From Dactylorhiza incarnata (lineage: Eukaryota > Streptophyta > Magnoliopsida > Asparagales > Orchidaceae), in the NCBI GenBank assembly GCA_033032865.1, contig JAWHQI010000075.1:4588001-4652000 (forward strand): a stretch of 64,000 nt of DNA, given 5' to 3'. Positions 21,337 to 32,841 of this stretch are shown here, one piece after another. A program made the translations under genes and the position numbers. Each line of letters opens with the position of its first letter. Within the stretch, counting starts at the first letter, position 1. The notes beneath the pieces were generated by a model, which saw nothing but the letters and a program-made list of their open reading frames with translations, was not told the origin of the DNA and made no database searches.

Positions 21337-21959
21337 GGACCATCATCTCCAGAGGTATTCTTCTTCTTGTCTCATCTCTTTTTCTTGCCAGAGAACAGAA
21401 CTTCATCTTCTCCCTCAGAGACTGACATCCCTGCCATTTGCTTAGCCAAACTCTCTTGCGAAGCAAGTAAGTTCTCCAGCTCCAGCAACGATGGCTGATT
21501 GGCCCAGCATTGAATAGAAGTAACAAAGGCCACATACTCCCTCCGCAAGCCGCGGATTATGTGCCTCTTCAGCTTAGCTTCTAAGATAGGATCATCCGAA
21601 TCCAATGCCGATATCTCTGCGCAAAGGTTCTTCATCTTCAAGAAGAACGTTGAGATAGACAAATCTCCATGAGTTGCTTTCGCCAACTCATTCTCCAATA
21701 ACTGTAGCCTAGCTACATTCTTCTTATTGAGCAAGCCATCTAAGGCTGTCCAAATTTCAGCAGTTGACCTACATCCGATGATGTGATCAAACAGCTCCGG
21801 AATGATAGCTCTCTTGAGGGTGAACTCTTCCTTAGCATTCATTCTCTTCCAAGCCTTCACGAGCTCAGCATTCCCTTCAGCAGGAATAACAGCTTGTCTT
21901 GCTTCTCCTCCTACAACCTCCCACAAATCCTCGCCAAGAAGATAGCTCTCCACTTCCAC
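21337..21959 (-). pseudogene. gag: Copia-C gag fragment (UBN2-like)
   Basis: A minus-strand frame from an ATG at 21957-21959 for 196 codons shows the gag-polypeptide (UBN2-type) pattern of plant copia elements: an EDLWEVV motif, an AWKRMNAKEEFTL helix, STAEIWTALDGLL, and an L-rich segment ending LLASQESLAKQM. The frame runs out just before the expected zinc knuckle and then meets Copia-B RT. Gag type and LTR differ from the Sirevirus-like elements here, so this is a separate family (Ale-like by its look). The fragment sits next to its own PBS and LTR. Confidence 0.75.
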
Positions 21960-22103
21960 TTCTTAAAGTTAGTCTGCGTAAGGAGCTCAATACCAAGACC
22001 TCTAGCATATCCTCCTTCAATTGCTATCCCACCTATTGCTAACCACCTTGAGGAATCTGAGAGAAGTAACAATAATTACTGCTCAGCAACCTCAGCAACC
22101 TAC

Positions 22104-22114
22104 CTCTGATACCA
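22104..22114 (-). other. Copia-C primer binding site
   Basis: TGGTATCAGAG on the minus strand (initiator tRNA-Met type) lies directly against the LTR, with 145 bp of leader to the gag ATG. Confidence 0.85.
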
Positions 22115-23322
22115 TATTAAAAAATTTGAGGACCGGAGGTGAAGTAAAATGTGGAACACTTCACAAACTTTCCACAAGTATAGCAACACAATGACAATGG
22201 GAAGACTGAATAGTGCTTTGGTATTAACTATCTCTTTACAATTCGAGGTATACATGGCGAGACATGATTCATAAGAAACACGGAGGAGAGAAGCACAAAA
22301 CACAAAAGATTATAAGCTGCCGGCGACTTGACAACTTGACATCGCTAGACCGCGCGAATAGACAAGCAAGGCGTATAGCTCCTGAGACCGCGCGAATAAG
22401 TCACATGCCGCATATGTCAGACCGCAACCACAAACTGCCCGACCTGCTGCTTTATTCTACTGCTGAAAGATAACCTATTCAAACTTCTTGATCGCCCAGA
22501 CCGCACAGTCTTAAGATCACAGAAGAACTTGCGAACACTTGACAAGAAACTGCTTCTTGCTGCAGACCGCAACTCAAGTTCGCCTGGCCACTTAAGACCG
22601 CCTGATCAACTGAGTTTGCTGCATAGGCCAAGAACACCTAAACACAGTCCGCCCGGACTGGTTTATTCAAAGAAAGAAGAAGGGAGAAAGCTGACTGTGA
22701 GCTGCTAGTCACTAACCTGCAAACAAACAAACCGGTCAGACTAAATCTCAGACCGCGCAACCTCAGAATGAGAACGGCACAATCAAGCCAACTTTGGTTC
22801 TTACAGTTCTCGTTATGAATGACGGGCCCTGCACCCCAATTTATAGGCGAGTAGATGGATGTCATCACCGCACAAACCTGGATACAATAACCGCCCATCA
22901 GATCGCGAGCAGTCTCACAAGCCAGATCGCCCGAGCTCAGCAAGGCTAACAGCTCCTTATTAAACCATACGGTTATATACAAACTGCCCAGTTATCGCGG
23001 TCTCCTCAAAACAGACCGCCCGGTCTTTATTGCAAAAGCAAAGAACTTCTTCAGAAAACCAGACCGACTAGAACAAGTCGTCAGACCGCCCGGTTACTGC
23101 AAGAAGGCAGACCTACAAGAACATCTGGCCGACTTGAACAAGTCGCCAGAACAACCAGCATAAGCAGCCCAGACACTTTGCGATCTCCCAGATCAGACCA
23201 CCCAAAATAGATCGCCTGAGACAAAAAACTGACCAGAGCACCAGCGCAGACCACGCAGTCTCTGCGGTCTCCAATCTATAGACCGCCCGGCAACATTCCA
23301 CTTCCACTTCAAAAATTTAACA
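22115..23322 (-). repeat. Copia-C 5' LTR
   Basis: About 1.2 kb between an extended imperfect terminal inverted repeat (minus-strand start TGTTAAATTTTTGA, end TCAAATTTTTTAATA). The terminal CA appears mutated to TA. On the minus strand a TATA box (CCTATAAATT) lies at 22837-22847. Repeats of AGACCGCCCGGTC and AGACCGCGCG are scattered over 22330-23290 on both sides of it. No genes; the short ORFs are chance. Confidence 0.75.
22330..23290 (-). repeat. Copia-C palindromic repeats (AGACCGCCCGGTC type)
   Basis: More than ten GACCGC-containing units are present. Several are full palindromes (about 22647 CAGTCCGCCCGGACTG, 23013 AGACCGCCCGGTCT, 23084 AGACCGCCCGGT); others are half-sites or variants. 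Confidence 0.75.
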
Positions 23323-26300
23323 ATTAGGCTACTTTGACCATTTTAGGGCTAGGGTTGACTTTGGTCAAATTGGCCTCTTTGTTGACCCCAATGGGTCCTT
23401 AGTGCTCTAAGGGACCCCTTAATAGGTTAGGTATGTTATGGTGGGTTCAAAGGGTCAAGGTGAGGCCCTAAAGTCCAACCCTAAGCTTGGTAACTAGAAA
23501 TTGCTATTTGCAAACCAAGGTGCTCTTCCCCTTCAATCCTAAGGCCAAGTGATCTCTTCAAGCTTCCTAGGGTTTTGTCATGACCTAGTCATGACAAAAC
23601 CACTCTAGGGGTCTAGTTGTTTTGTGGATGTTACACCATCATGACTCAACCAACTTTGGGTGATGTTAAGGGACCTAGACATAGCCCTTGGACCAATCAA
23701 CTCATCAAGTTGCCTATGGTCAACCCCAAGTCAGACTTGGTCAAAGTAAATCCCTTAGCTTAAGGTGAGAGCCCAAGTTAATTCAAGTAGGGTAAGGCCA
23801 TTCCCAAGGCCCATCCTACAGCCCATTATAATTATTATATATAATTATTCTGAATTTTGGGGTTAATTAAATTTAACTAGAAAATTAAAATGGAATATTC
23901 CTATTTTTATTGGAGGAAAGAGAGAGGAGTTAAGGAGGGAGGACATGGGGCACACTCTTCCTTTCCCCAAGACCCCCATTCATCTCCCCGGATGCTTGGG
24001 AGGAGATTCCCCGTCTATTACAGCCTACAACCATCGAAGAGGGGACATTAATGGCATGGCGTAATTTTTTTCCCCTAAAATCCTCGATATATAGCAACCA
24101 TTCTCAAATCCAACTCCACCATTAGCTTCAAAAGGTGGATGGAAGTCGAAATCATATATTGGATCGAAGATTTTGGTGGAGAATTGGAGATCGACAAGGA
24201 GCTCAAGGAGGGTGGTCGGCCATGGCAAATTCGAAAATCACTCAACCTCAAACCCAAAAAAGGTCTGGTTTCTCCTCCTCTCCCCTTGTGCTAGCATTCT
24301 AGTTCCATTAGGAGAGAAATCGGGCTCAAATGAGCCCGATCCAAGGTGAGCAAAATCTAAATTTTCATTGAAAAATGGAGTTGCGGGTTCGCCGGGAACG
24401 GACTCTCCTGCGGCTGTGCCGCCGCCCAGCGATAGCCACCACCTCAACGGAGGTGGTGGTGTTGGTGGCCAGCCAGGGAGGTGGCTGGGTCGCTGGAGAT
24501 TTGGTCTGGAAAAGATCCATGTTGGGCTGATCACAGCCCTGGGCGGATTGGGTAGTCTAGTTTAATTTAAAATTAATTTGAGCCAGTTTGGCTCACTGCT
24601 TTGACCGCAGAACTCAATTTGGTTCAAGCTATACATAGGGTTGGCCAGTGACAAAATGGTGTGCCCCCATAAAATCACTGAATCAAATGCTCTAAAATTT
24701 GGACCATAGGCTAGTAATACCAGCACCCTCATTATATCCAAAATGGGAATTTTTGGAGATGATATTTCTATAGTTTTTGTTAAGATTTAATAATTCATGT
24801 ATGAATTAATTAAGGGTTTTATGAACCTCAAAACCCTCCAAAACTTTGGTGGGTGATTCTAGGGGTCATCATATGACCCTGGTAAAACTTCCAGCTCATT
24901 TGGAGTTGATTTGATAAGGTGACCTAGTGATTCAAATTTGGTCACACAAAGGGAAAATTGGGTCAATAAACCAAAAGTGCTCTTGATGGATTTGAGGGGA
25001 TAACCCTCATCCAAATATGGTCAAACTTGGGCCACTGCCTTGTTAGCACATATAATACCCTCAAAAGTGTTTTGGGGTGGCTTGGGGTTGTTATTCCCTA
25101 AAATCCTAGTTCAAGACCTAGGGTTGCTCTTTCGAGCATTGTGAAGGACATAGGGTCAGATGCCCTTGGAAAGACTTGAAACTTGGTTGAAAGGTTCATA
25201 GGGTGGTATCAAGCCCTAGGTAATTTATGTAGAATTTTTAGAAACATTTAGTCTCTCTGAATTAATTAAGAGTCATTTAGGGCACTTCCTTAGTAGAAGG
25301 AATTACATGCTAATATAACCTAGGATGATTATGAAACTTTGTCAGTGAGTTTATATTGATGATATTATTCTCTGACATTATTGCTATGAATTTTGGATTG
25401 ATATGTATAGTACTTTATTCACAACCCCCAATATTTGCCTTAGTTGTAAGAAAATTAATTATGGGTTTAATACTCACTGAAAAATTATGAAGCTTGGTTA
25501 GATGACTTTTTAGGACAAACATATGATATGTTAATTTTATTATAATTTTTGGAAGAACTTATACATGATTCTCTTCACAAAGTGCACTAGAATCTATTTA
25601 ATCAAATAAAGGATTTAAATGGTCAAATGACTCTGGAAAAGTATGAAACACAATAAGTGAACTTTTCTGATTACTCTAGCCATCTGGTAATTTTCTTATA
25701 ATTTCTGAGTGAGGATTTTTGGTACTTTTTTTGTAAATCTCTGATTTTGATAAATTAGTCAATATTTTATTTGGAAGTCAAAACCTTTCTGGAAATTTAT
25801 GAATTTCATACATGGATGTTACTTTGATATCACACAGCTATACAAATTTTATAAAGGCCATAGTTTATCAGAAAACCATGCTTGGTGTTCAAAGTCATTG
25901 GTTCCCTGATTTTGGGAAAATTATAATAAATGCTAAAAAAATTAGGAAAATGATTAATTTATGGATTTAGTCTAAAACAGCATAACACGCCCCCAATAAT
26001 AATCTTGGGTCATTTGGATGAACATTTGAAGTCTTTCTCTTTTTATCCATCATATAGTTCAAGTGGTCTAAGTATAGTGAAAAGGCTAAATAAGGATAAA
26101 TATGTAGATAAATATGTAGATTTTACATGGGGAGTAAGATGTCTAGTTGACTAGGAGGCAAGAGTGTGCTTGGGATTGTCAAAAGATCGTCATTCCCTTG
26201 GAGTGAGGTAAAACACACTTAGAGTTAGTAAGTGTAACATTAATAGTGGTCGGGTCAAGGGTAGATACCAATAAGAATAAGTGTCTTGGAAAGGGCGGTT

Positions 26301-27692
26301 TGGGCTATCATCCTATCATACCTCCTAGTACCGCTGCGAGCCCCTCACAGGGTAGACCTCGAGAAGTCCAAGATTAACCCTAAAACTTCTAAGTTCAACT
26401 AAACAATAGAGAAGAATAGTTAAATAGGAGAACTTAATAAGATAATCCTCATCCTAATCATGAGATGGATTGGTACAAGGCTGAATCAGTCGAGCGAGCA
26501 GTAGGCTCGGTGTTATCTAAGGAGGACTGGATAGTCCGGTGAGCTGGAGGCTCGGGAAATATAATTAAGAGGCGGTACTCACCCAATTGTATACTGATAC
26601 CCTGGTGAGTTCTTCAGGGGCATACGTAACGTCTAGGTTGGGAGGTGTCATACTGGCCTAGGAGTGGAAGACCCGGTCCACTGCCCACATTTTCCTCAAT
26701 GGGGTGTACCTGAGTAGAGACTCGAAAAGAGGGATAGAGGTGGTGCTTACCAGATAGTATGCGGATACCCTGTGTGTTCTTATGGGCGTACGTAAGGTTT
26801 AGGCTGGGACATAAGCCTAAAAGTGGACAAGCCTGATCCACTGCCCTGTTGTCTCAACCGGGTACCCGAGGTGACACACTCACATAGAGGGAACTAATAA
26901 ATGGTATATACGTATAGAGTCGAGTGTGTGAGTTGCATCATTGCATTGCATAGCATAACATAATTTCATAAACAAGACCTCATCGTATAAATTAGTATGG
27001 GCTTTTTATACGATGAGTTTACCTTAGTGCCAGATCCCTTAACTAATAAGTTTGTATGGGCATTCATATAAGTTAAGGTTACTCTTGTAGCTATAAATAT
27101 AATGGCTAGTTAGTTCCATGTCACCTTCTTTTATTTTTACCCTTTGGTGTCCTCTGCTTCGTCCTCTCGCATGGTGCCTAGGAGTCGCGGGGGGCGGGGG
27201 GGGGGGGGGGGGGGGAGGCGAGGAAAAAATTGGCTTAGTCTTTATGACTAACGGTCAGTTGTGAATGTAGGATTCCGAGGAGCTAGAGCAATAGTACGAG
27301 TAGCAGGACGTGATGACAAGATCTGAGGAACACTCGCCACACAGCGTCACTGCCTGACTACAGTTTGATGAGAGTTTATTAGCTTCTGTATAGGTGTAAA
27401 GTGAGAGAGCGTGTTTAGTTTTAATTTGGACATGTACTGGGCATAAGCCCATATACTCTCTTTCTTACTTGGTACTCATGGTGAACTATTGCTCATTTAT
27501 ATATACTGTAATCGAGCTGTGATTTGTGGACTTGTGTTAATACATATGTTCTTTTGTTGGCTTACTGTGATGTGATCATTTAGCCGGCAGGATCAGCGTC
27601 GTGCGGTGGCGTCTAACCTGGTACTTGGAGTCACCGTAAGGCGGCGGTTTTGGGCATAAGACCCAGTTGTGAAGAAAAAAAGGGGTCTTACA
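23323..27692 (+). repeat. Probable chromovirus-type gypsy LTR (truncated or solo)
   Basis: 4.4 kb with no supported coding sequence. Several traits resemble long Tekay/Del-type plant gypsy LTRs: a low-complexity 5' half with repeated 'cctagggt'/'ggtcaa' blocks, a splice/TATA-like area near 24090, a pair of related segments around 26590-26690 and 26740-26840 (both with CATACGTAA/CGTACGTAA-GTYTAGG and GTGGA...CCTGATCCACTGCCC-like text), and an end reading AAAAAGGGGTCTTACA at 27677-27692. No primer site follows, so it is either a 3' LTR or a solo LTR. I could not find a TGTAAGACCCC-like start, and the left part may have been lost beside Copia-C. Confidence 0.45.
27196..27215 (+). repeat. Homopolymer run of 20 G
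   Basis: Twenty consecutive G within a longer G-rich stretch (27188-27220). Length is unreliable in such runs; it could form G-quadruplex structure. Confidence 0.8.
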
Positions 27693-28257
27693 GAACTATG
27701 GTCCAATAAAGACCCAAAACCAACTTGGGAGTGATTTCTGATGGCGGCGATGCCCCGCCATATGTTCATGACCAGTTGCTTGACGACGTCGACTCGACGT
27801 ATTATATTGATCACTGCCGCAACACTACATTTGAAGACTCGGATGGACGATGTCGCAAAAACAATCATGGTGTACGCCATCGCCGCGACAAGCATTTTGA
27901 AGAACGCCATCGCCACACCGTCATGATGAACGCCATCGTCGTTACAAACTTTGTCCGTGGCACAAGATTAATAATTATTTTATTATAATTATTAATTAAA
28001 ATATTATCTAGCTTTGTCTTTTATTTTGGACTTTGTTTATGTCCATGTTTTATTTTAATTTTGGACTCCGTTTAGCCATGCTCATGTTATATTTTAATTT
28101 CGGACTACGTTTAGCTATGTTTGTTGGCTAGCCTATAAAAGGTCATCTTGTATTAGATTTATATCATTGAATGATAAGAATTTGAAACCCTAAAATCTCC
28201 TCCCTCTCTCTAGCCGAATTCCCTCTCTCCCCCTCTTAAAATTTCGGCAACCCTCCT
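27693..28257 (+). other. Promoter-like fragment, probably LTR U3/R of an unidentified element
   Basis: No convincing gene. A GC-rich block (27735-27950) contains repeated ACGCCATCGCC/ACGCCATCGTC units and the GATGGCGGCGATG...CCGCCAT inverted pair. It is followed by an AT-rich stretch with three related 'GGACTNCGTTTAGC' segments (28030-28115), a TATAAAA at 28134-28140, and a CT-rich leader (28195-28250). This order (palindromic GC block, TATA, CT-rich leader) parallels the LTR promoters elsewhere in the window. The family is unknown. Confidence 0.35.
28134..28140 (+). promoter_or_regulatory. TATA box
   Basis: CCTATAAAAGG in an AT-rich context followed by a CT-rich leader. Confidence 0.45.
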
Positions 28258-28730
28258 CACTACTAGAAAATGGAGTTTTAGCCAGGGCAAATTGCCGTGC
28301 CTAAAAGTCCAATTCCGTGGCAAAAGACTTTTAGCCACGGTTTTCCCGTGGCAAATGGGTGTGGCTAATGCGAGCGTGGCAAAAGGTATTTACCACGCCC
28401 AGTCCGTGGCCAATACTCTTTTGCCACGACTTTTAGCCACGAATTTAAACCGTGGCTAAAGGTCTTGACTTTAAAAGTCATTTGCCACGGTTTCTCTACC
28501 GTGGCTAAACGTTCATTATTAGCCACGGTATTTTGCCGTGGCTAATATTTGGCAGATTTTTTTAAAAAAAGCTATTTGCCACGGTTTCAAACCGTGGAAA
28601 ATACTTAACAGATTTATTAAAAAAAATATTTGCCACGATTTGAAACAGTGGCAAATACTTGAAATTTTTATTTAAAAAATATTTGCCATGATTTGAATTC
28701 GTGGCAAATACATGTTTGATTTATTTACAA
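28258..28730. repeat. CACTA subterminal repeats
   Basis: About a dozen 10-12 bp units (TTTAGCCACGG, TTGCCACGG and complements). Many occur as closely spaced inverted pairs such as GCCACGGTTTCTCTACCGTGGC and GCCACGGTATTTTGCCGTGG, which can form hairpins. Such arrays bind the transposase in En/Spm elements. Confidence 0.88.
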
Positions 28731-29176
28731 AAATTTATCACTGTCTAAATTTATGAAAAATAATTAAATACATTTTAATAGAATAAGATGTGTTTTAGCC
28801 GCAACCCAAAAATAACATCATTTTACCAATTAGACCTAAAAAACCTTTTTGTGCGGAAATCCATCTGAATGAAAAGCTGTTGCACAATGAATTTAATAAG
28901 GTATAAATGATCATCATTTTAATATTGTTATATGATATTAACTCCTACAAAGATAAGGCAAAAGTGACGATTATGCCCAACATTATAAAACCCAAAATTG
29001 ATTGTAAATATATTATAAAACCTAAACCCAAACATTGAGATAGAAACAGTGATTAAAATATATTAGGTAAATGTGCTTGAGATAGCAATATTCGAAGCTC
29101 AACCCAAAATTGATGGTCTCAAACATCACGAATCAATATCAAAAATAATTATCTGGAACTCAGACTATATATTTAC

Positions 29177-29362
29177 CTGCATGATCACACCTGCCACAGC
29201 AACTGCACATTGAGCAGCTTCGGCCCATGACTGCATCTCCTGGTGCAAATCACATAGATTCAGCAGCCATACTATGGGAAGATCCAGAAAAGGTGCGTAT
29301 GCCATGAACAATCTGTGAAAGCTCTATGCAGCAGCATACCTGTCTACAGTCATCGCAGGCCC
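29177..29362 (-). pseudogene. SPK1: Captured SPIKE1 (DOCK-family GEF) exon fragment
   Basis: Reading the minus strand, a pyrimidine tract ending TTTTTCAG precedes a 186-bp block (62 codons, phase 0) that ends CAG followed by GTAAAT, so both splice sites look canonical. The block reads through motifs PAMTVDRYAAA, LFMAYAP, IVWLLNLCDLHQEMQ and WAEAAQCAVAVAGVIMQ. I recognise these from the DHR2 region of plant SPIKE1, the DOCK-type guanine-nucleotide exchange factor acting on ROP GTPases. One in-frame TAG is present at 29324-29326. No neighbouring SPIKE1 exon is recognisable within 500 bp on either side. It is a non-functional captured exon with flanking intron inside the CACTA element. The family call rests on memory of the motif, not on a search. 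Confidence 0.75.
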
Positions 29363-29802
29363 CTGAAAAATTCTAATACATGTTATCTTTTCAGTATCCA
29401 CATGGAGATCTAGAAAGAAAAAATTTTCTAACATAATGGAAAAGAGGATGGTATACTCGTGAAAACCAGAAGAAAGCAAAGGAATGTGATACTATGGAAA
29501 TAAATAAGTTATTCAAAGATAAGATATCATTCTTGAAAATTGAAATTAACAAATATTAGTAAGCATCATAATTCTTTTTTTACAATATGTGAACATTAAA
29601 TAATTTCCTTTGATCAGGTGATAAATCTCCTCAATTCTCCAACAAATAACTAGAAAACATTTTATTTACTGCTTTATATAAGCATGATCTCCATTTTTAG
29701 ACTTACATGAGCAAAGTTAACTGAAAGACAAGAAAGAACATAGGATTTGTAGAACAAAAGTAAGTTTATGCAATTATAGTTGTGTTATAAATGATTATCA
29801 TT

Positions 29803-31422
29803 CTCACCCCTGCAGGTACTCATTGCAAATTCTGAATGGCGGGTTTGCTTCAGATTTCCACGCACCTTCTGGTATGCTCACTTGCTGAGCATTGGGTAAC
29901 TTCTTCCCTAGCTTTCGATTTTGATTTTCACTGTCATATCATTATGTTGTATTGTTTAGATTAAGTCTGGGGGAGAGCCGTTATATGTTACCCACTGCAC
30001 GTGCACATCTCATTTGCATACTAGAAGTATTTTAATTTCAGTTATTTAGTATTGTTCATCTTCACTGTACACCACTGCACCCACTTTAGCGCGCACTCGC
30101 TTGTTTGTATGCTTCCGTATATTCAATTCTTGGATGTGATGTAGAAAGTGCTGTATTAGCCAAAATAATTGCAAGATGGAGTGGAATGTTGACTCTTGTA
30201 GTGCTCTAGTTGAATACTCGTGTTTGCATAGGGATTTGAGTAGAATTAGTTTTTGTTTATGCTTCTAATTTATAATTTGTAGATTTGCGTAGATTTTAAT
30301 TTATTTTACTCAAAATTTTGAATGTGGTTGAATCTTGCGGTAGCGTGGTATTGTGTGTAGGCGAATGTGAGGTTCGTGTTGCTCGAGTCGGGAGAAAGGA
30401 TTACCTTTCTCGGGGGTTAAGAACTTGCCCCAAGCGACTCTCGAAGCATGGGTGCGAATGACTTGCAAGTTGAGCGTGACATAGGCCATCTATTTGGCAA
30501 GCTTGAGCTTTGTTCTACCACTCCTATACACTAACCATTGCTAGCCTATTTTGTGCCTACCCGATCTTTTGATTCAGCCCCACCATACTTCACCAAGGCC
30601 TAAAAGCTAATCCTATTATCGCAACCAAAAATTAAGCTAAGAGCATTTATGAATTGTAATTTTTCAATGCGGTGCGGTGATGCGTAACTTCAGTGTTGAT
30701 GTGGAAGTTTTAAAAAAAAATGTCTTCGTGCTGAGAATTGTGCTAATTAATTTGGGGATAAAAAGAAAAGAAAAAGAAAAAGAAAAAGAAAAAGAAAAAG
30801 AAAAAATATATATATATATATATATTTATCCCTAGCGCTTTAATTGAAGCATATTTTGGTATTGATTGTTGTAGGCCGTGTGCACACCCGGTTTCAAAGT
30901 CATGTCTGGGGGTGTGTTACACGTGTATTATTGGGGCTGCTACGATTTAGCACTTTTGTGTGCTCATTTGGGTTGCGATTAGCCTTCACCTTTATCTTTG
31001 CATTCCAAACCGTAACCCAAGCCTCATGTATACCTAAAGTCCTATCGATTCGTCTTGTGAGTTCACTAGCGCCGTGGAGAGAGTGTGACCGGGCGAGCAT
31101 ATGGTTCTCGACGTTGATGGATTTCAACGGAGATAATTCCGAGTTCCGGTCTTGGGTAACATTCACCTGCGCGTCTAGCTTACTTTCGTACTATGCGAGA
31201 CCACGAGATTCACCAACATTCCATTTTTGAGTAAAAATAAATTCCTTTTTACGCATTTACACTTTTATAAAGTAGCTAGCATATGTAAAAACTTCTTCTA
31301 ATGAACTTCTATGCACACTAGTAGGAAACTTCACATTCTATTCCATGTTTGCAATTTTTTTGGTTAGCTATGCTTTTCCTACTCCGCCGGATATGTGTTG
31401 CAAACAGGTAAGTCTGGGGGTG
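29803..31422 (+). other. NA-2 partial internal region (3' part only)
   Basis: Homologous to 34342-35966 and the other units from CTCACCCCTGCAGG onward. It lacks the PBS and ORF, and sequence left of 29803 is unrelated CACTA material. It contains PPT-like TCTGGGGG motifs near 29967, 30905 and 31413, and an AAAAAG/TA microsatellite at 30762-30826. The last few bases before LTR1 lack the block GTTTGCTCGGGACGC that other units have at this spot. Confidence 0.88.
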
Positions 31423-31709
31423 TGATGAGTCCCAATTATATACATATTTTCGGACTCATTTGGGCCGATTTTCTAGTCTTTGCACTACACTTTAGGCATG
31501 TTTTCATGCACATTTGACATTCCATGTTATGTGCACTTCTAGGCCCGTTTCGGTGTATTTTCATGTCTATCTTACTCATGCTTTATGTTGCAATTTAATT
31601 TCTATATTTGAGAATGTGTGGAATGCCCAGTTCAGTGGCCCGATGATCTTTCATGTTGATACGGGGGTTGTGCGAGTGTTCCGGGGCGCAAAAACTGCAC
31701 AGGAACACT

Positions 31710-31862
31710 GCGCACGACCACTGGACATAGTGCGCACGACCACTGGTTGTGCGCTAGCGATCGTGCATTAATTCCCACCTAAAAAGTGGCCTGACTGGCT
31801 TATCGCACGACCACTGGACATAGTGCGCACGACCACTGGTCGTGCGTCACTGATCGTGCGCA
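31710..31862 (+). repeat. NA-2 palindrome block (GCGCACGACCA/TGGTCGTGCGC)
   Basis: Two successive sets of GCGCACGACCACTGG half-sites and near-perfect palindromes, each closed by GATCGTGC, end 20 bp before the TATA box. Equivalent blocks are at about 36252-36406, 40787-40939, 45066-45219 and 49602-49755. The same core motif is in the NA-1 LTRs. Confidence 0.88.
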
Positions 31863-31881
31863 TTGAAAACCTGCACCTGTC

Positions 31882-31889
31882 TATAAATA
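31882..31889 (+). promoter_or_regulatory. TATA box of NA-2 LTR1
   Basis: TATAAATA just downstream of the palindromes. It is conserved at 36426, 40961, 45239 and 49775 in LTR2 to LTR5. Confidence 0.75.
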
Positions 31890-32813
31890 GCTGCTCCGCG
31901 AAAACAGCCGTAACTCCTTCGTTTTTAGGTCTTTTTGAGCGCCGTTTTTTGCGTTTTTTCGTTCTAAGCCTCCTCTATGCATCTAGGAACTTCAAGGAAG
32001 AGATTGGATCTTACTTTCATCATCAAGGAAGGTTTGAAGAGCATTGGACATCGCCGGGTCGTGACACGAAGAAGACGGGCCATTGGGAGGAAGTGACAGC
32101 CCTCCTTTACCCCGGACGCAGTTGAGGACCGAGCTTGGACGCGGATTGACAACCCAGCGATTCCAACCGTGAATCCCAGCAAGGCTTCGGAGTCGGTCAA
32201 ATCTCTTACTCTTTATTCTTTCGAAATGATGTTTGTATGCTAAACTCTCTATTTTGCGGATGAAGAACATGATAAATCTAGATCTGTAACTTTTATTTCA
32301 TCTTTATGAAATTCCTTTTGATTTATTCATGTGTATGAGGTGCGCTATTGTCATTCATTTTATCGATTTCATTCCGTGAGCCTACTCTTCCATCCGCCAA
32401 GCTAAGCGGTGCTAACGGCCCGTGTAATCCACCACGACTCCGCCGGTGCGAACCATTCCATCCGCTAGCCTACTCGTCCATCCGACCTTTCGATGTAGTG
32501 CGTTCAAGGCCTACGTAGTCTCCAGCCCGCCTAGCGAAGCAGTGCGCTCAAGGCCTGCATAGGAGTAGTTTAATTTTGTTACTTTTATTTTCCATAACCC
32601 AAACAACCCCCCTTCGCGTTCCATCCGACTAAAGGACTTCAATCTCAAGTCCTGCCTCAATAGTAAACTCCACCTTACTGTGTTCCTTGAGAGATTCGAT
32701 ACTTGGGGATTTACTTCCTCATATTATTACTTGACAGCGACCGGTTCACTGCCGTTCGGATCGCAGTCTCGCTACCGCCTATAGCGGTGTGCAGGATTTG
32801 CGCATCAAGTTTT

Positions 32814-32831
32814 TGGCGCCGTTGCCGGGGA
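32814..32831 (+). other. NA-2 primer binding site, copy 1
   Basis: TGGCGCCGTTGCCGGGGA, six bases after LTR1. Identical sites follow LTR2 (37358), LTR3 (41892) and LTR4 (46171). LTR5 has none, as expected for a terminal 3' LTR. Confidence 0.93.
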
Positions 32832-32841
32832 ACACAGACGT

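Larger units (their letters stand above)
28258..29802. mobile_element. CACTA (En/Spm-type) DNA transposon, one end only
   Basis: It begins CACTACTAGAAAA, the canonical plant CACTA terminal sequence, followed by a dense subterminal array of GCCACGG/CCGTGGC repeats to about 28730. No transposase ORF is seen. The opposite terminus (TTTTCTAGTAGTG) is not found before homology to the NA-2 array starts at 29803, so the element is truncated. Between 28740 and 29802 the sequence is AT-rich noncoding apart from a captured host exon at 29177-29362. Confidence 0.85.
31423..32807 (+). repeat. NA-2 LTR1
   Basis: 1385 bp, TGATGAGTCCC...GCGCATCA. Palindrome block at 31710-31862 and TATAAATA at 31882-31889. 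Short ORFs of 60-100 codons inside recur in every LTR and are translations of the palindrome and leader, not genes. Confidence 0.95.

Noticed and set aside
22330..23290. Regularly recurring GACCGC units as a CRISPR-like array
   Set aside because: Spacing is irregular, units are degenerate palindromes, and the setting is a plant LTR.
27171..27240. ATG followed by a Gly/Arg-rich frame over the G-run, like a gypsy gag start
   Set aside because: The frame ends quickly and LTR-like sequence continues to 27692 with no primer site before it.
27725..27988. 87-codon ORF, possible small host gene
   Set aside because: The frame follows a GC-rich repeat block; both strands and other frames are similarly open and there is no recognisable domain.
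29363..29802. Additional SPIKE1 exons beside the captured one
   Set aside because: No frame on the minus strand in either flank shows DOCK-like coding with splice sites.
31823..32125. Recurrent 60-100 codon ORFs in the NA-2 LTRs (both strands)
   Set aside because: They are translations across palindromes, TATA and leader, shift between copies, and have no family resemblance to proteins.
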